DNA from: Gnetum montanum | Lineage: Eukaryota; Streptophyta; Gnetopsida; Gnetales; Gnetaceae | DNA length: 64,000 nucleotides | Assembly (NCBI GenBank): GCA_015680685.1 | Contig: MNCI01023362.1 | Span: 436,750 to 500,749, forward strand | Direction of reading: 5' to 3' | In this document: in pieces, positions 34,110 to 46,163 of the stretch | How the letters are laid out: each line of letters opens with the position of its first letter | How positions within the stretch are numbered: position 1 is the stretch's first letter | Notes under the pieces: generated by a model | Databases searched by the model: none | Seen by the model: the letters and a program-made list of their open reading frames with translations, nothing else | What the model was told of the DNA's origin: nothing | Position numbers and translations under genes: made by a program

Positions 34110-34382
34110 TTACTAGTTTAAGGTCTTGGTAGACCATGAGCAGGTTTGAACATGCAATTAACTCTTCCAGTTTAAGGTTTTGGTGGACCGTTAACAAGTT
34201 GTAAAGGTAAAGTCACTAGTTTAAGGTCTTTACATACCGTTAATAGGTTGGTGAACAAGGTTACTAGTTTAAGGTCTTTGCAGATCGTTAACAGGTAAGC
34301 TTCGTAAAATCTTACTAGTTTAAGGTCTTTGTGGACCATTGCACGTAAAATTCATACAGGTAGGCTGCTAATTTAAGGCGGG
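34110..34382. repeat. Hairpin repeats between RT and aORF, element C
   Basis: Five or six units of CTAGTTTAA + GGTC + six bases + GACC, with slipped versions GGTT/GACC and GGTC/ATCG. Lies 280 bp before the aORF ATG and 135 bp from the RT start codon, so it forms the boundary between two oppositely oriented genes. Confidence 0.8.
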
Positions 34383-34525
34383 ATGAGATTTTTGGTTGGG
34401 CCCACCTATCTACAAATAGGAATGCTATGCTATTGTAGGATTACGACACCAAAGTATTACGCTATATGGGGCATCCCACATTACTCGGGGTGCGAAAATG
34501 GCAAGTTCTTTTTCACCATGTCGAC

Positions 34526-34533
34526 TATAAATA
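34526..34533 (+). promoter_or_regulatory. TATA box of aORF, element C
   Basis: TATAAATA followed by GGGG, 133 bp upstream of the aORF ATG on the plus strand, that is opposite to the element LTR promoter. With the usual TATA-to-start distance this would give a leader of about 100 nt. It is the same octamer as in the element LTRs. Confidence 0.55.
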
Positions 34534-34665
34534 GGGGATTACCCTTGGTAAACTTGTCATTTTCATTGTCAAAGCACAGAGCCCACATTTAGAGCATAGT
34601 GCGATCATCCCAAGAGAAAGAAAAATAGTGTAGCGTAGCAGCTGATAACATTTGTAAGTGAAGAA

Positions 34666-37600
34666 ATGGCACCTAAAAGAGAAAGTAAGCATCAAGGACT
34701 CGCTAAGGTGGATGAAATCAAGGACACTTTGGGGCACTTGACCTAGGCACGTGTTGAAGTGTGGGAGGAGCCTCCGTCTGCTTAGTAAGTTGTTACACCA
34801 CCTTTTTTGTTCAGACTTCTACAATCGTTATTGTTGAAATCTGTGTCCTTTGCCACTCGTTTTGGTTGTCGTTTTGGCCGCTACGTTGCCGCTGTTGCTA
34901 GTTGGCCATAGAAATTGTACGGACGCTATGCCATAGCTACAGGCAGTATCGCCTCAGCCACCATTTCTGTGACTGCCTTGTTGCAGGGGTTTGGGCGAGT
35001 CTGGACAGCTAGCACATGGCTAGCATAGTGTGCCACCCTCAGGAGGGTTTGGTCGTCTGCACGATTTGACAAATGTCACATGTGTTTACTGTAGTACAGT
35101 GCAAATTATTTTTTATAGCTGAATTATGGTTGGGATAGCTATAGCATAGTAAAATCTTACTTGTTTGCACTTTGTAGTGTTTTTATTGTGATATTCCTAT
35201 ACATCATAAGGTATTTGGATTCATCACCTTGCTACGCTGTTGAATATGCAATATCGCTACGTTGCTAAATTTGTCTTTTTTTGAGTTTGCCGTATTTCTA
35301 TGCTTTTCATAGTGATGTGTTGATTACGTCGTTGTATTATTTCATGTGTGTCTATTGCTATTCATTCGTGTCATTACGTGCCATCTAAGTGTTGTTGCAT
35401 TATGCGAGGTTTGATGACCATGCTATGCTGCGAGGCTTACTTTGTTGTTATTTGTCTATATATTGTTTTTTATTTTTTTTATTTCTTAAATTTTTGCGAC
35501 TATGAGATCATGCTACGCTACATGCAATGAAAATGCCATGCTATGTTATACATAATCATAGGGTTATGCTATGCTACGTGTAAAATTTTCTTGTACATAG
35601 TGCTAATGTTTGGTTCTTCATTGTGCAAGGTCATGTTGAAACCCATTTTGATTGTCTTGGAGATTGTAGGAGTCTTGTGCTGCCTTAGCAAACCAGTGGC
35701 CAATGTCCCTCCTTCCCACGCACGTGTGGAGTGACAGGAAGTCTAGTTTTAGGAGGGCATATGGGACTTCCTATAGTTCCTCCTCTAGCACTTTAGTGTG
35801 ATTATTTGATCACACTTGTTGGTGGAGACAACAACCACAATCACAGAAACCGTGTTGCCTAGGGCCAATCGGGGTATTTTGAAATGTTTGACTGATGGGT
35901 CAATTGGGGGCAAGCAGGGAGAATGTTCCAACCAACATCCAAAAAGCCTAAGACGCTTAAGCTAGATTTGGGAAATGCCTCAGTATAAGTGCTATCACTT
36001 ATACAATATGTTGTTTATTGCCCGTCACATGGGCACCTGCTTTCAGAACCCACCTGGAACCATTTACTATGCTGATAGGTGAGTTCTACATGAAGATATT
36101 TTGTTGTTGTGTAATTGATGCTATGCTAGACATAGGTATTAATAGTGTATATGTGCATTTTTTGTGTGTTGACCAGGTTTTTTATTGACAAAAGTGGTCT
36201 CCACGGTAACACAAACACCTTGGCATTGGCATAGATGGCCCTGTGGGAGCTTTCCTCAACTGAGAATGTGCACACCGATGTAATAGACCAATTTTGGGGT
36301 GATTTTAGAACCTATCCAACCAAGTATTCCCAATTTTATGGGAAGTGTATAGAAGTCGGTTGGCTGGATAGGGAATGGACATCCCTCAGGCCGCTCACCG
36401 TTGAAGACGTGTTAGTGGATCTTCCACCATTTCCCATGTCATTTAAATATGGTATGCTAAAGTGTGAATTCACTATTACATGTTTGAGTGATGTTTAATT
36501 TTTGCTAACCCTCTCTTCTCTTTTTTTTTTTGCTTTTATTTTGTGAATGGTTTTAGTGGCGAAGAAATCCTAGGAGGTGACTGTGATTGCCTTTAGGCGC
36601 AATGAAACCAACCTCTTTCTTAAGTATGAGGAGGTGGAGGAGACCTAGTGTTGGCTCTACAATGGGGCCCCAACCATGCTGGTCCATAACCTTCAGGAGG
36701 CTGGGCTTATGGACTTATTTTTGGCTATTAACTAGAGCGTCCTGCCTATCAAGATGCTTTCCCTAGCCAACTCCTTCTCCAAAAAGGTAGACTGCTTCCG
36801 CACAAGCGTTCACAGTGTGCACATGGTGTTTGATGTCAATGATCAATTGTTTTTAGATCTTTTTGGCATTTCCTATGATGGTTTCCTTGTGGTAGAAAAA
36901 TTCAATAAAGATGCACAAAATTAGGAGGACATAGAGGAGTGGCTAGGGGCAGCAAAGGACTAAAAGGGGATCTATATTGAGAAAGTCAAGCTATGGGTGG
37001 CCAAAATAGTTTTTTCTATCTTCCATGCCTGTGCCTTCCCCAAGCTACTATCTCAAGGAAAAATCATTGGGATTGAGCAAGCTCAGATAATGAGGGATTT
37101 CATGGAAGAAGCGACCCGTTACAATTGGGCCAAACACTTTTGAAGAGGCATGCAGGCTGAAATGGTCAAGCTTTGTGGGAAGCTTAAATCCCGTTTCAAC
37201 GTGCACCATGCCTTTTTCATAGCATACCTATGGTGTTTTGTAGAATTCTTGGTAGTCCACAAGAATGGGAGCTAGGTACTAAAAGATTGTAGTCAGATTT
37301 CCAAATCATGGATCTGCCAAGTCTTCTGTACCACCCGATCTTAGGATCCCCCGAAAGCTATTAGAGAATCATTCTTGATGAAAACCAGGGATCATGTAGC
37401 ATACAACTTTCAGGCCAAGGACAACATGGGAGAGGCACCCCCCATTACTACTAGTAGTGTGACAAGGGGGGAATGCCTCATTGCAGAGATGGTGATGACC
37501 AAGTTGTAGCGCAAGAGGTCTCTTCCGATTGAAGAACCTTCCCACACAGATGAAGGAAGAGGGAAGAAGCTGCAACTCAAACTTTGCATAGTGTAGCCTC

Positions 37601-39438
37601 TGATTGGTAATTTTTTTTTGTTTTTGCCAATGTTTGTTACGCTTTGTTATGCTAGATAGTATTGTACAGTGTATCATCTACTTCAGGTTGGTATAATTGA
37701 CTTATTGCGACTATGCTCTATTAGTAGAGGAAGAAGAAGAAGAAGACGGAGAAGAGGTGGTGGCCACTACAATGGGGGTGACCGATGAGAATGAAGAGGT
37801 TCAGGCTATAGAGGAGAGGGCCCCTACCGATGAAGAAGAGGCCCTTGCTATAGAAGAAAAGGCTTCGGATGGTGAGGAGGAGGTCTTTGCCGATGAAGAG
37901 GAGGACCCTACTGATGAAGAAAGGGGCCCAACTAATGACGAAGGGGCTCCTGGCAACTAGGACGGGGCCCTTGCTAATTACCCTTTTGTAGAGAGAAGCT
38001 CAGTGTTGGAGGGGCACACGAGCATCAAGGATGCTATTACGTTACTGGATCAGCTGGAAGGAGAGGGACTCCATTTGGATGCTGGTGTTTTTAACCAAAT
38101 ATTTGATATTGTGCCGATGGGCGACCCACCCGCTATCACCCCTAAGGGTTTGTTGGGTAGGAGCTTTACACTATCATTTACGCTATTCATCAGCTCTATT
38201 ATGATTCTCTCCACTTTAGCTAACACATTTTACCATGTAGTTGATACCACCATTAACACCTTCGGTCCATCCTTGATCCATCAATGACCATGAACCAAGA
38301 CCCCTGATAAATTTACTTTCATGGAAGGGATGGTCGATGACATGATCGACCGTTTGAGGCTGGTCGACCTGGAAGTGGGTAAGTTAAAGTGCTATGCTAG
38401 ACTCTAAATTTTTGTCCCATTCACCATGCCCCTATGACTAATGCATTTTTTATGTGCGGTTGGCAGCCTCTTGTCTCAAGTGGAACCCCAAACGAGTAGT
38501 TGAGGTCGACATTGTGCCTAAATTTGCATTGAAGATGACCAAAGTACCTTGTCATGTATACGATGAGGTAAGACAATGTGCCTTGTACTTAGCATTCTCC
38601 TTGTGGGAATGCAGGCATGTGAACGAAGACCTCTAGAAACAGGTCTAGAGGCTTGTGAAGGAGAAGGCCAACCTGATCATCGAGGTAGGAGATCTCTATT
38701 CCAGGAACGAATTGCTATTGGTCCAAGACACTAATGATGGTAGTTGGCACACGACCGTCATTAACTATGCAAGGTATTAGATGATCATGCAGCACAACAA
38801 TGAGGGCACTTGTGAAATAATAAAGCAATGCATGCAAATGGGCCTGTTAGCCCAGAAGAACCAGGACTGGAAAGATTATAGTGCTAAGGTTTACAAGTGG
38901 GGGCAGGAATAGAAAAATCATAAGCATATGTATAAGATAGAATGTGCCACCTACCATAACCAATATAGGGATGCCTCAGTCAAGTCTCATACATACAAAG
39001 TATTTGTTGACATTATTGGCACTTTTGGGGCTTACGACAAGTTCATGCAATAGGTGATAGTGAGGGAATCTCCCAAAAGGGAAGTGACCTTTCCTGCAAG
39101 TGAGACCACCACTACCACCTTTTTTCTAGGACCCCCAGGATGGACATCCATATAGAAGAAGAAAGTTTTTGCAAGTGCTAATCTGGGTGACAAGAATTGG
39201 GCTGATATCATGGAAGAGGAGATCTTGTGACACCTGGCAGCAGGCCTGGATCAAATACCCCCCGAAATAGACACGGGGTCGTCTCGAGTTAGTTAACTTT
39301 TGGCATAGCAATAATTTATTTTGTTTTAGTATTTATTGTAGCTTTAGCTAACTAGTTCATTTTTCCATGGTGTAGGATCTAGGTGAAAACACGGGGCCTA
39401 ATGAAGTAGGGAACGATGGAGGGGGCAAAGGGTCATAG
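34666..39438 (+). pseudogene. aORF, element C: spliced gene antisense to gag-pol
   Basis: Proposed exons: 34666-34784, 35630-36078, 36177-36451, 36557-37606, 37725-38156, 38241-38378, 38467-39287, 39376-39438 (about 1,115 codons). Reading frame carries across introns 2-7 with GT/AG ends and the same phases as D. Features: MAPKR start; hydrophobic PILIVLEIVGVLCCL (exon 2); FFIDKSG and WLDREWTSLRP (exon 3); DLFGISYDG, EEWLG, FPKLLSQGK, AFFIAYL, FLVVHKNGS (exon 4); a Glu-rich tract with TDEEEA-type repeats (37725-37960); DKFTFMEG (exon 6); YDEVRQCAL and a probable coiled coil (exon 7); Gly/Asp tail ending at TAG 39436. Roughly fifteen in-frame stops, mostly TAG. Product unrecognised; convergent with gag-PR and divergent from RT. 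Confidence 0.7.
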
Positions 39439-39582
39439 CGTAGTAGCTGACCATTTTATTTGAATTCAGAGAAAAAATGAAATATGAAGAGATTGATTTT
39501 GGCTATGTGTTATGTGTTGTACTTATTTTTATTTTATTTTATTTCTTTTTATTTATGAATTGAATTTGTTAGGAGCATCTCA

Positions 39583-39743
39583 TTTTAGTTTTAGGCCATT
39601 TCGAGCCGTAACGATAGTTTAAGACCATTTCGGGCTATCGCTAGTTTTAGGCCATTTCGGGCCATTAGTAGTTTTAAGCCATTTCAGGCCATTAGATGAT
39701 GGTAAGGGAAAATTTTGCTAGTTTTAGGCCTTAGTGGGCTGTG
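39583..39743. repeat. Hairpin repeats between aORF and PR, element C
   Basis: Five units: TTTTAGGCC-ATTTCG-(A)GCC, AGACC-ATTTCG-GGCT, GGCC-ATTTCG-GGCC, AGCC-ATTTCA-GGCC, GGCC-TTAGTG-GGCT. They begin about 150 bp after the aORF stop, on the side facing PR. Confidence 0.8.
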
Positions 39744-39929
39744 GTGTGAAGTAAACAATGGTTATGATATGTACGGTTTAAAGAATGAATTGGACACTTA
39801 GCGTAGACGAGTGAATGTGAAGCAAAGACGGAAAAATTCATAATGAGCATTAATTGGGTAAGGAGCAATGGAGTTGTTACACTACATAAGTAACGATCAT
39901 CCTCGCAACTACTTTCTAACCCATCACAG

Positions 39930-40860
39930 GCTTGGCAACATGTAAGGCTGAGAGGCTTTGTTGCGGTATTCTTCTACATCATCGTTGACCACTTGAAAAG
40001 GCAATTCGGCCCATGTAGTTTCATTTTCTGAGCCGGTGTCTTAGGCCAGCTATTTTGTCAAGAAATTGGCTTTTTTGGAGATAGGTGTTTAATTCTCAGA
40101 GGTTATGACCTCTAAACCTTGCTCCATATCAATGTTGTTTATCGCCTGGGTTGCCACTTCGTCACCGTGGATCACCACCTCCCTGCACGCGTAAGGTAGG
40201 TGGATTTCTTGATGTATGGATGAAGAGATAGCCCTGATTTGGGCTAACCAAAACCTCTTGAAGATTAAGTTAAACCCAGGAATCACTTCTACCATGATGA
40301 ATGTTACATTTTTGGGGAACTGGTCCCCTGCCATGAAATCAATGTGGATAGTGCCTTTCACCACTACCCGCACTTCATTGAATGACTTCAGACATGATTT
40401 TGTCATGGTTTTGATTTGGTCCACCAAACCCAGTTTGTCCACTATGGGGAATGGGCTGACATTTGTAGCAGCCCCGTCATCAACGTGTACTCTTTGGATC
40501 TTATGTTGGCCAACCCAAATTATGATGAATAGGAGTGCTATTGTCGCCTAACCCTTTTTAGGATCTTCCTTAATGGACTCATCACTGAATACCAATTGAG
40601 ATGGCCATGGTTCATCAGGCATAGAAGGAAGCATGACTGCATGGATCACTTTCTCCTCTACCAGCATGTTTTCATCAACTAGTATGGACGTTAACATGTG
40701 AACCAAAGCCTTGCGGTGTGTGGTGGAAGTCATTACTAGGTTGTATAGGCTCAAGGTTGTGTTCTTTTGTTTTAGAGCCTGTTTCACCTAAGTAAGAGCA
40801 TTTAGGAGGTCTTGCTCAACTTCTTCTTGTTTACCACTCTTCTCTACCTCCATTCGTCCT
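39930..40860 (-). pseudogene. Aspartic protease, element C
   Basis: Order on minus: LSLYNLVMTSTTHRKALV, then the active-site block VHVDDGAATNVSPFPIVDKLGL, VVVKGTIHIDFMAGDQFP, FIMVEVIPGFNLIF, HQEIHLPYACREVVIHGDE and a C-terminal ELPFQ-like tail. Open piece 40442-40089 starts just after the active site. The catalytic signature is DDG, as in A and E, instead of the commoner D(S/T)G. Retropepsin processing the Gag-Pol precursor; broken by stops. Confidence 0.8.
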
Positions 40861-43629
40861 AGAAGATGAATTTCTCAAGGAGGAGCAGTTTTGAGTTTGG
40901 GGCTAGACCCTTTTGGGCAGGGTGGCAATGATCACATGTACATAGTGGCATTAAATTTTGGTGATGAGGGGGGTGTAGATATAGAGGATGAAGGGGTAGG
41001 CTTGGAAGGACCTGGGGTAGTACATTCCTTGGCCATTTCATCCATCAGAAGCTCTTCCCGTTTCCTTGAATGGGAAGGCTGTGATGTCGTTTTGTGTTGG
41101 CTTTGTGGGATGGGGACAATTGAGTGTTTTGGCCCCCTAATGACGAATGGTGTTTGTGGTGTTAGTGTGGGTGGTGGTGCGGTTCTGAAATGAGGGGTGC
41201 AGGGGCAAATGTCCAAGGAGGAACCTTAAGGATGAATGGTTATTGTGGTGTATTTTTTACCATTGTTGGTGTGGCTATGCTAGATTGAGGTATACGAACC
41301 ACGAACGACTATTGTGGTGGTTCCAGATTACTATCTATGCCAATCGTGTTGATAATATACCCCACGTAGTTGGCATTGAGGGGGTCCTTATAAACATGCA
41401 TGGATTGATTTTCAGGGTAGACAAGGTTGCTTACGTCTAGCACCAACTTCCCTTGATCAATCATCCATTGAATGTCATCTTTTAAGGCTAGACAGTAATC
41501 CTTGTCATGACCACAAAGTTGGTGGTAGTCACAAAACCGGTCTAGCCTAAAGTTCTTAGGAACTGGAGGCTCATTGGGCATAGCCAAGGAGGGGTTCCTA
41601 AGGAGTTTACAGTACCGCTAATCCCATTTGGTTGCTTCCTCTAACATCCACTTATGTTGGATGTACCCAGCCCCCAACAATTGCTTTAGAAGTTCTAAAG
41701 GCTTGACAGGCAGAGGCATGTATTTGGAATGATCTTTAGGCTTAAAGTTGGGTTTAGCTAGGGTTGATGCCTTTGGTGCCGATGTGGAGGATTTGGTAGC
41801 ATTACCTGGGCTAGGCGCGAGGTTAGTTGACGCTGTTGCTACTTTCTTGTTATTGTTGTTGTTGGGCTTGGCCTCATTGGCCACAACGGCCATTGTGGCT
41901 TTGCCCTTTTTTTTTCTTTTTTGGTATATGCGTTTTTATATGCCACGTAGGCCGGATCCTTATTGGCTTTGACCGTGTCTTCAATGATCTTTGTCTGGGT
42001 AAAAGCTTACTAAGAGAGCATGGGGCTAGGTAATACAACTTAGATTTGATAAAATTATTTACCGCCCCCTCGAAGATGGCCTGCAAATGGGCCTTTGCGA
42101 TAGGCTCATGGATCTCATTCAAGGTGGCACTCCACCACTATATAAACTATTGCATAGACTCTAGTGGGTCTTCCATAACACCCATTAACTGATCTAGTGT
42201 GACTTTGGGCTTCAAGTTATACTTGAAGCAGGTCACGAAATGGGTCAGCAGCTCCTCTAATGTCGAGATGGAGGAGCACAGGAGCGCGCAGTACCAGTCT
42301 AAAGCTTTATCTATTAGAGACATACCAAATACATGAATAATGATGTGTGGCCATTGTTGCAACAACAAAGACTCAGATCTAAATGTGACTAAATGCATGT
42401 TAGGGTCACCCTCCCCATTGTATTTTGTGAATTGGAGGAGTGGCATCCCAGGAGGTAACGTAAGCATGGGAATCGTCAGGCTAATGGGGTCATCATGGTA
42501 GAAATCCATGACCCACATCATGTCAAAACCAGTGGCTTTTGAGGCATTTAACCTCTTTAGTAAGGATCTAGATAAGTTGAAATGCTTGATCCAGACCAAG
42601 AGAAGACACAAATGATTGTGGGTTTGTGGGGGAAACCATCATTTGTGGCATAGTAAGGGTTATGGCTTGGCTCATAGGGGGGGCCGTTGGGGCTGCCCTT
42701 GCAAAGGGTGTTATTTTTGAGGTCCACCACCCAATGGGTGGTACTGCTAGAGTGACGGCCATTGGTGGTGCTACAAGGTTAGTCATTTGCATGACTGATG
42801 AAATGGGCCATAGTCCCGTGCTTGGTTGTGATGCCTACGGGACTTGATATGCTTGGTGGTAAGGGTAATGTGACATCTAGTGGGGCTGCGAAGTGGGCAG
42901 CGAAGTGGCTAGGGTCCACCATGTGGTTGGAACTAGAACAATTGCTGATGATGGAATAGATGCAGATGATGAAATAGGAGTGGAGGCTCTGGGCAGCTGT
43001 GAAGTAGATGTGGTATGTATGTAGGGAAATGTAGGTGTAACTGGTGCTTGGTTCGAGGATGGGACAAAATAAGGAGGGAGAGTGACTAGATATGAAACTG
43101 AGGGAGGTGCCTGCTAATACACTGAGGGTGCAGGATGGCTGCCCATGGCTGATGAAAGCCTAGATTGAGGTGGATTCGTGGTGGTCACAAAGGGAGCCAT
43201 CACAAAAAGGGGGTTTAACTTGAAGTCTATGGCAAGAGGGATGGTCACAAGGTAAGTTTGGCCACCTCCCTTAGACTAGGATTCTAGGTCTTCCTGTTTG
43301 TCTTGGAATGCTTCATCGTAATGGGATGCCGCGTCCTACTCCCTAGGCTTACTGATTCATAGCAGCTGATCAAAGATCCACTGATACATCTCCATCAGGG
43401 AGATGGCAACATCAAGGTTAGGGACAAACTCCCTCCCGTTCCAATAGAGGAACTCAAAACTACGTTTGTGCTTGAGTTCTTGGTGATCCAAGGGCAAATC
43501 TACCTAGATCTTTGCATAGATAAAGTCATAATGCTCTACATCTTGTGCCAAGAACTCGGGCAACAAATGTCAAATCCTAAGGGATTGGCATGGCACCAAC
43601 ATCGGGCTAGGTGGCTGCTTAGCACCCAT
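40861..43629 (-). pseudogene. gag, element C
   Basis: Start codon 43629-43627 (MGAKQPP) is chosen because it opens the block homologous to the gag start of A and D (HYDFIYAKI, FEFLYWNGREFVP). Then a Pro/Ser/Thr-rich spacer with many Ala-Pro repeats, the Gag core (FTKYNGEGDPNMHLVTFRSE, ALDWYCALL, LEELLTHFVTCFKYNLKP), an Asn5 run with Lys/Ala-rich linker (about 41840-41890), the zinc-knuckle-like CDYHQLCGHDKDYCLALK (about 41480-41540) and a Pro-rich C-terminus. Frame is broken in several places. Capsid precursor. Confidence 0.85.
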
Positions 43630-43937
43630 GGTGCTTAGAGCCAAGAAAGAAGCCTTAAGGCTTGAGGTGGAAATAGCGGTCATTGTCAAAATCATCTTGC
43701 ATGGTAAAAAGGGGAGATCGCAAACTAGAAACACAGAAATCGATGGGAGATCGGAGGCTTTTCATCCTACCAAGTTCCAAAGAAACCATCGTGGTGACCA
43801 ATCTGCACCACATGATACGTAAACAACCACAAAAGGGTGTCACATTTACACTAGTGCATGACGGGGTACAGAGAGTGTGCAGGACTACCCGTAGGACACA
43901 GAAAAAGCACCAAGGCCCTCCTTCTAGTGCCAAAAAC
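43630..43937 (-). other. Leader and primer binding site, element C
   Basis: PBS on minus from 43932 (TGGCACTAGAAGGAGGGCC), five or six bases inside the LTR end. The leader has only short frames. Confidence 0.6.
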
Positions 43938-44631
43938 TATAGTGACCAAAAATGTTGGTGGGTGGAACACTGAGAGGTTGCCAAGTGAATAGTTTAACCC
44001 CAGATTCATGCTAGGGCCATGCTAGAGAAAAATGGAAGCGGGATGCCCTAAACGGTCTGGTCGATTAGACAGGGACTTAATCGGTGTATCTTAACCTTAC
44101 ATAAACGTTTGTTTTGGAAGCGAGACATGCGAGATAAATCAACGATCAATAAATGCAAGATGGTAAAAATAATGCAAAAAAATGATTACAATGAGGAAAA
44201 AATAAAACAAACTCAGGTGAGAAAATGCACCACCCCAAGGTTGCAGATTTGGTTCTTTGCTTTGTTTGAAAGGTGTACAATAGGTTATGCAACACCAGAG
44301 AGACACTGCTTACACCAAGCGGTATAGTCATAGTTCTTCTACTTGCTGATCTACTTGCTAAAATGTTAAAATGCTTGATGCACAAAGGGATGTTTGGAGC
44401 CAATGAGAGAGCTCAAAGGTAACTAGAATGCTCAAGAAAAAGGAAACTATGCTTCCTGAAAGACAACTTAAAAGCTAACTGCACCAAAAGCCAACTGTAT
44501 GCAAAAAGCCAACCAAGCCAATTGCTCTTGCCAACGTAAAAAAAATCCAATGCAAAAAATCCAACCCTTTGAGCATTTTTTGCTGAGGTATTTATAGGGC
44601 CAAGAGAAGGAGAGAAATGTGGTCTGGCTGC
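43938..44631 (-). repeat. 5' LTR of element C, part near the PBS
   Basis: Aligns to 26733-27390 of the 3' LTR, including the TATA box at 44596-44589. It is interrupted at 44631 by element D, and the remainder continues at 58553. Confidence 0.9.
44627..44631. other. Target-site duplication of element D (left copy)
   Basis: GCTGC before D and GCTAC (58548-58552) after it; the uninterrupted C 3' LTR has GGCTACCATGTG at this spot, so the left copy carries one substitution. Confidence 0.8.
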
Positions 44632-46163
44632 TGAAACACCGTGAGAATTTTGAGGCCTCAACGGTTTAGCAAAATCTTGTGACTCAGGCAAGGATTTGCA
44701 ACAAGGTGCAGCTCAGCAAGTTCCCTTTTCGGTTAAGGGCTGGTTGTGCCACGTTGCACACCACAGTGCAAATAAACTCTAGAAGACAGAACAAAACAAA
44801 GGGATGCACGACGGCAAGCCTTCAACTTTGCAATTTTTCTATGTTTTGAAAAATCTTAACTTTTGGCATATTACGCCGCATTACGCAACATAGCATAACG
44901 TGTCATAATGCAGTGTAATCCCAGAAGACAGTCCATTGCAATAACAGAAATGGAAAAATTTGAGACTTTGACAACCTAGAAAAATCTCAAGGCTTAAGCA
45001 ACGATTTGCAGCATGCCGCACACTTCAGCAAGTTTTCCTTTTCGACTAAGGTCCCTATTATGCTACATTATGCAGTATAGCATAATAAACCCTGGAAGGA
45101 TTGAACAAAAACAAAGGAAGCGTGGTGACACCACTTTGATTTTTTGCAGGTTCGCTATTTTACATTGAATTACACTATGCAGCGTAATCTAGCATGACAC
45201 AGTGTAATACAAGAAATGATAGAGATAGCATAATTCAGGCATCAACAGTTCATACATCACAATACACTTACTAGCGTATTGTAGTGTAACCAAAGAACAG
45301 TTTGTTGCCAAAGCTCCAACAAAAGTGGTTAACGATGCATTACGCTTTAGAGCATAATGCAGCATGGCGCTAGAAGCTTCAAACACAAATACACCAAGTC
45401 AATGACATCTTGTAGGTTCAAGACACATGTCATCTAAACCGTGTTTTTCTCCTAACCCTAACCTTATAAATATTCCAGTTGAGAAAGATCAAAGGGTTGG
45501 CAAAAATTTCTCTAGATAGGAAAATTTTCTCCGTGAGCGATTCTCTTTCGTTGGCAATTGTTGACAGCTTTTGGTAAAGATTGACAAGAGAGCAAAAGAG
45601 GACCAACGACCGTGAGAACATCGGAGGTGATTGGTAAGAATCCTTGATCAGAAGTAGCTGGTTAATAGATACTCTACTTCGGGTCTGATTTCCTTGTGCC
45701 CAGATTGGCTAGAATAATGTAGATCGACCTTTGCTTGTTTTATCTTTAAATAGCTTTCTTGTTGTTGGCACATGCTTCATCTAAACTGAAGTCCACCTGT
45801 AATCTTTGGATCCAAAATATTTTGTTCATAAGTTAAATCCCAGATCTTGGGATTGCACGCTCTCTAAATCCGATCTCCTGTGTCCTATCTATATGGATTT
45901 TGCAGTTGCTTTAAATCGATTACATTGTTTTCAATTACCTTTGAGGTTAACGATATTATATATCCTCATAAAAATTTCCATTTTGCCATCCAATTATCAC
46001 AAACATTTTACTGATTAAGTAAGTCCCTATCTAATTGACAAGACCATTCAGGGCACCTCAAATTCATCTTCTCTAACATAGCCCTGGCATAGATCTGGGG
46101 TTGGAACTGTGTACACGGACTTCTGTTTGGTATTTCTAGCGACCGACATTTTTTGTCGTTACA
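44632..46163 (+). repeat. 5' LTR of element D
   Basis: 1532 bp, TGAAACACCG...GTTACA. TATA box TATAAATA at 45465-45472. A cluster of ATTACGC/GCGTAAT palindromes at about 44870-45370. Closely matches LTR A. Confidence 0.93.
45465..45472 (+). promoter_or_regulatory. LTR TATA box, element D
   Basis: TATAAATA, with its copy at 57849-57856 in the 3' LTR; core promoter for the genomic RNA. Confidence 0.7.

Noticed and set aside
40891-41193. Gly/Val-rich 100-residue plus-strand ORF
   Set aside because: Antisense of the Pro-rich gag C-terminus of C; composition follows from the opposite strand.
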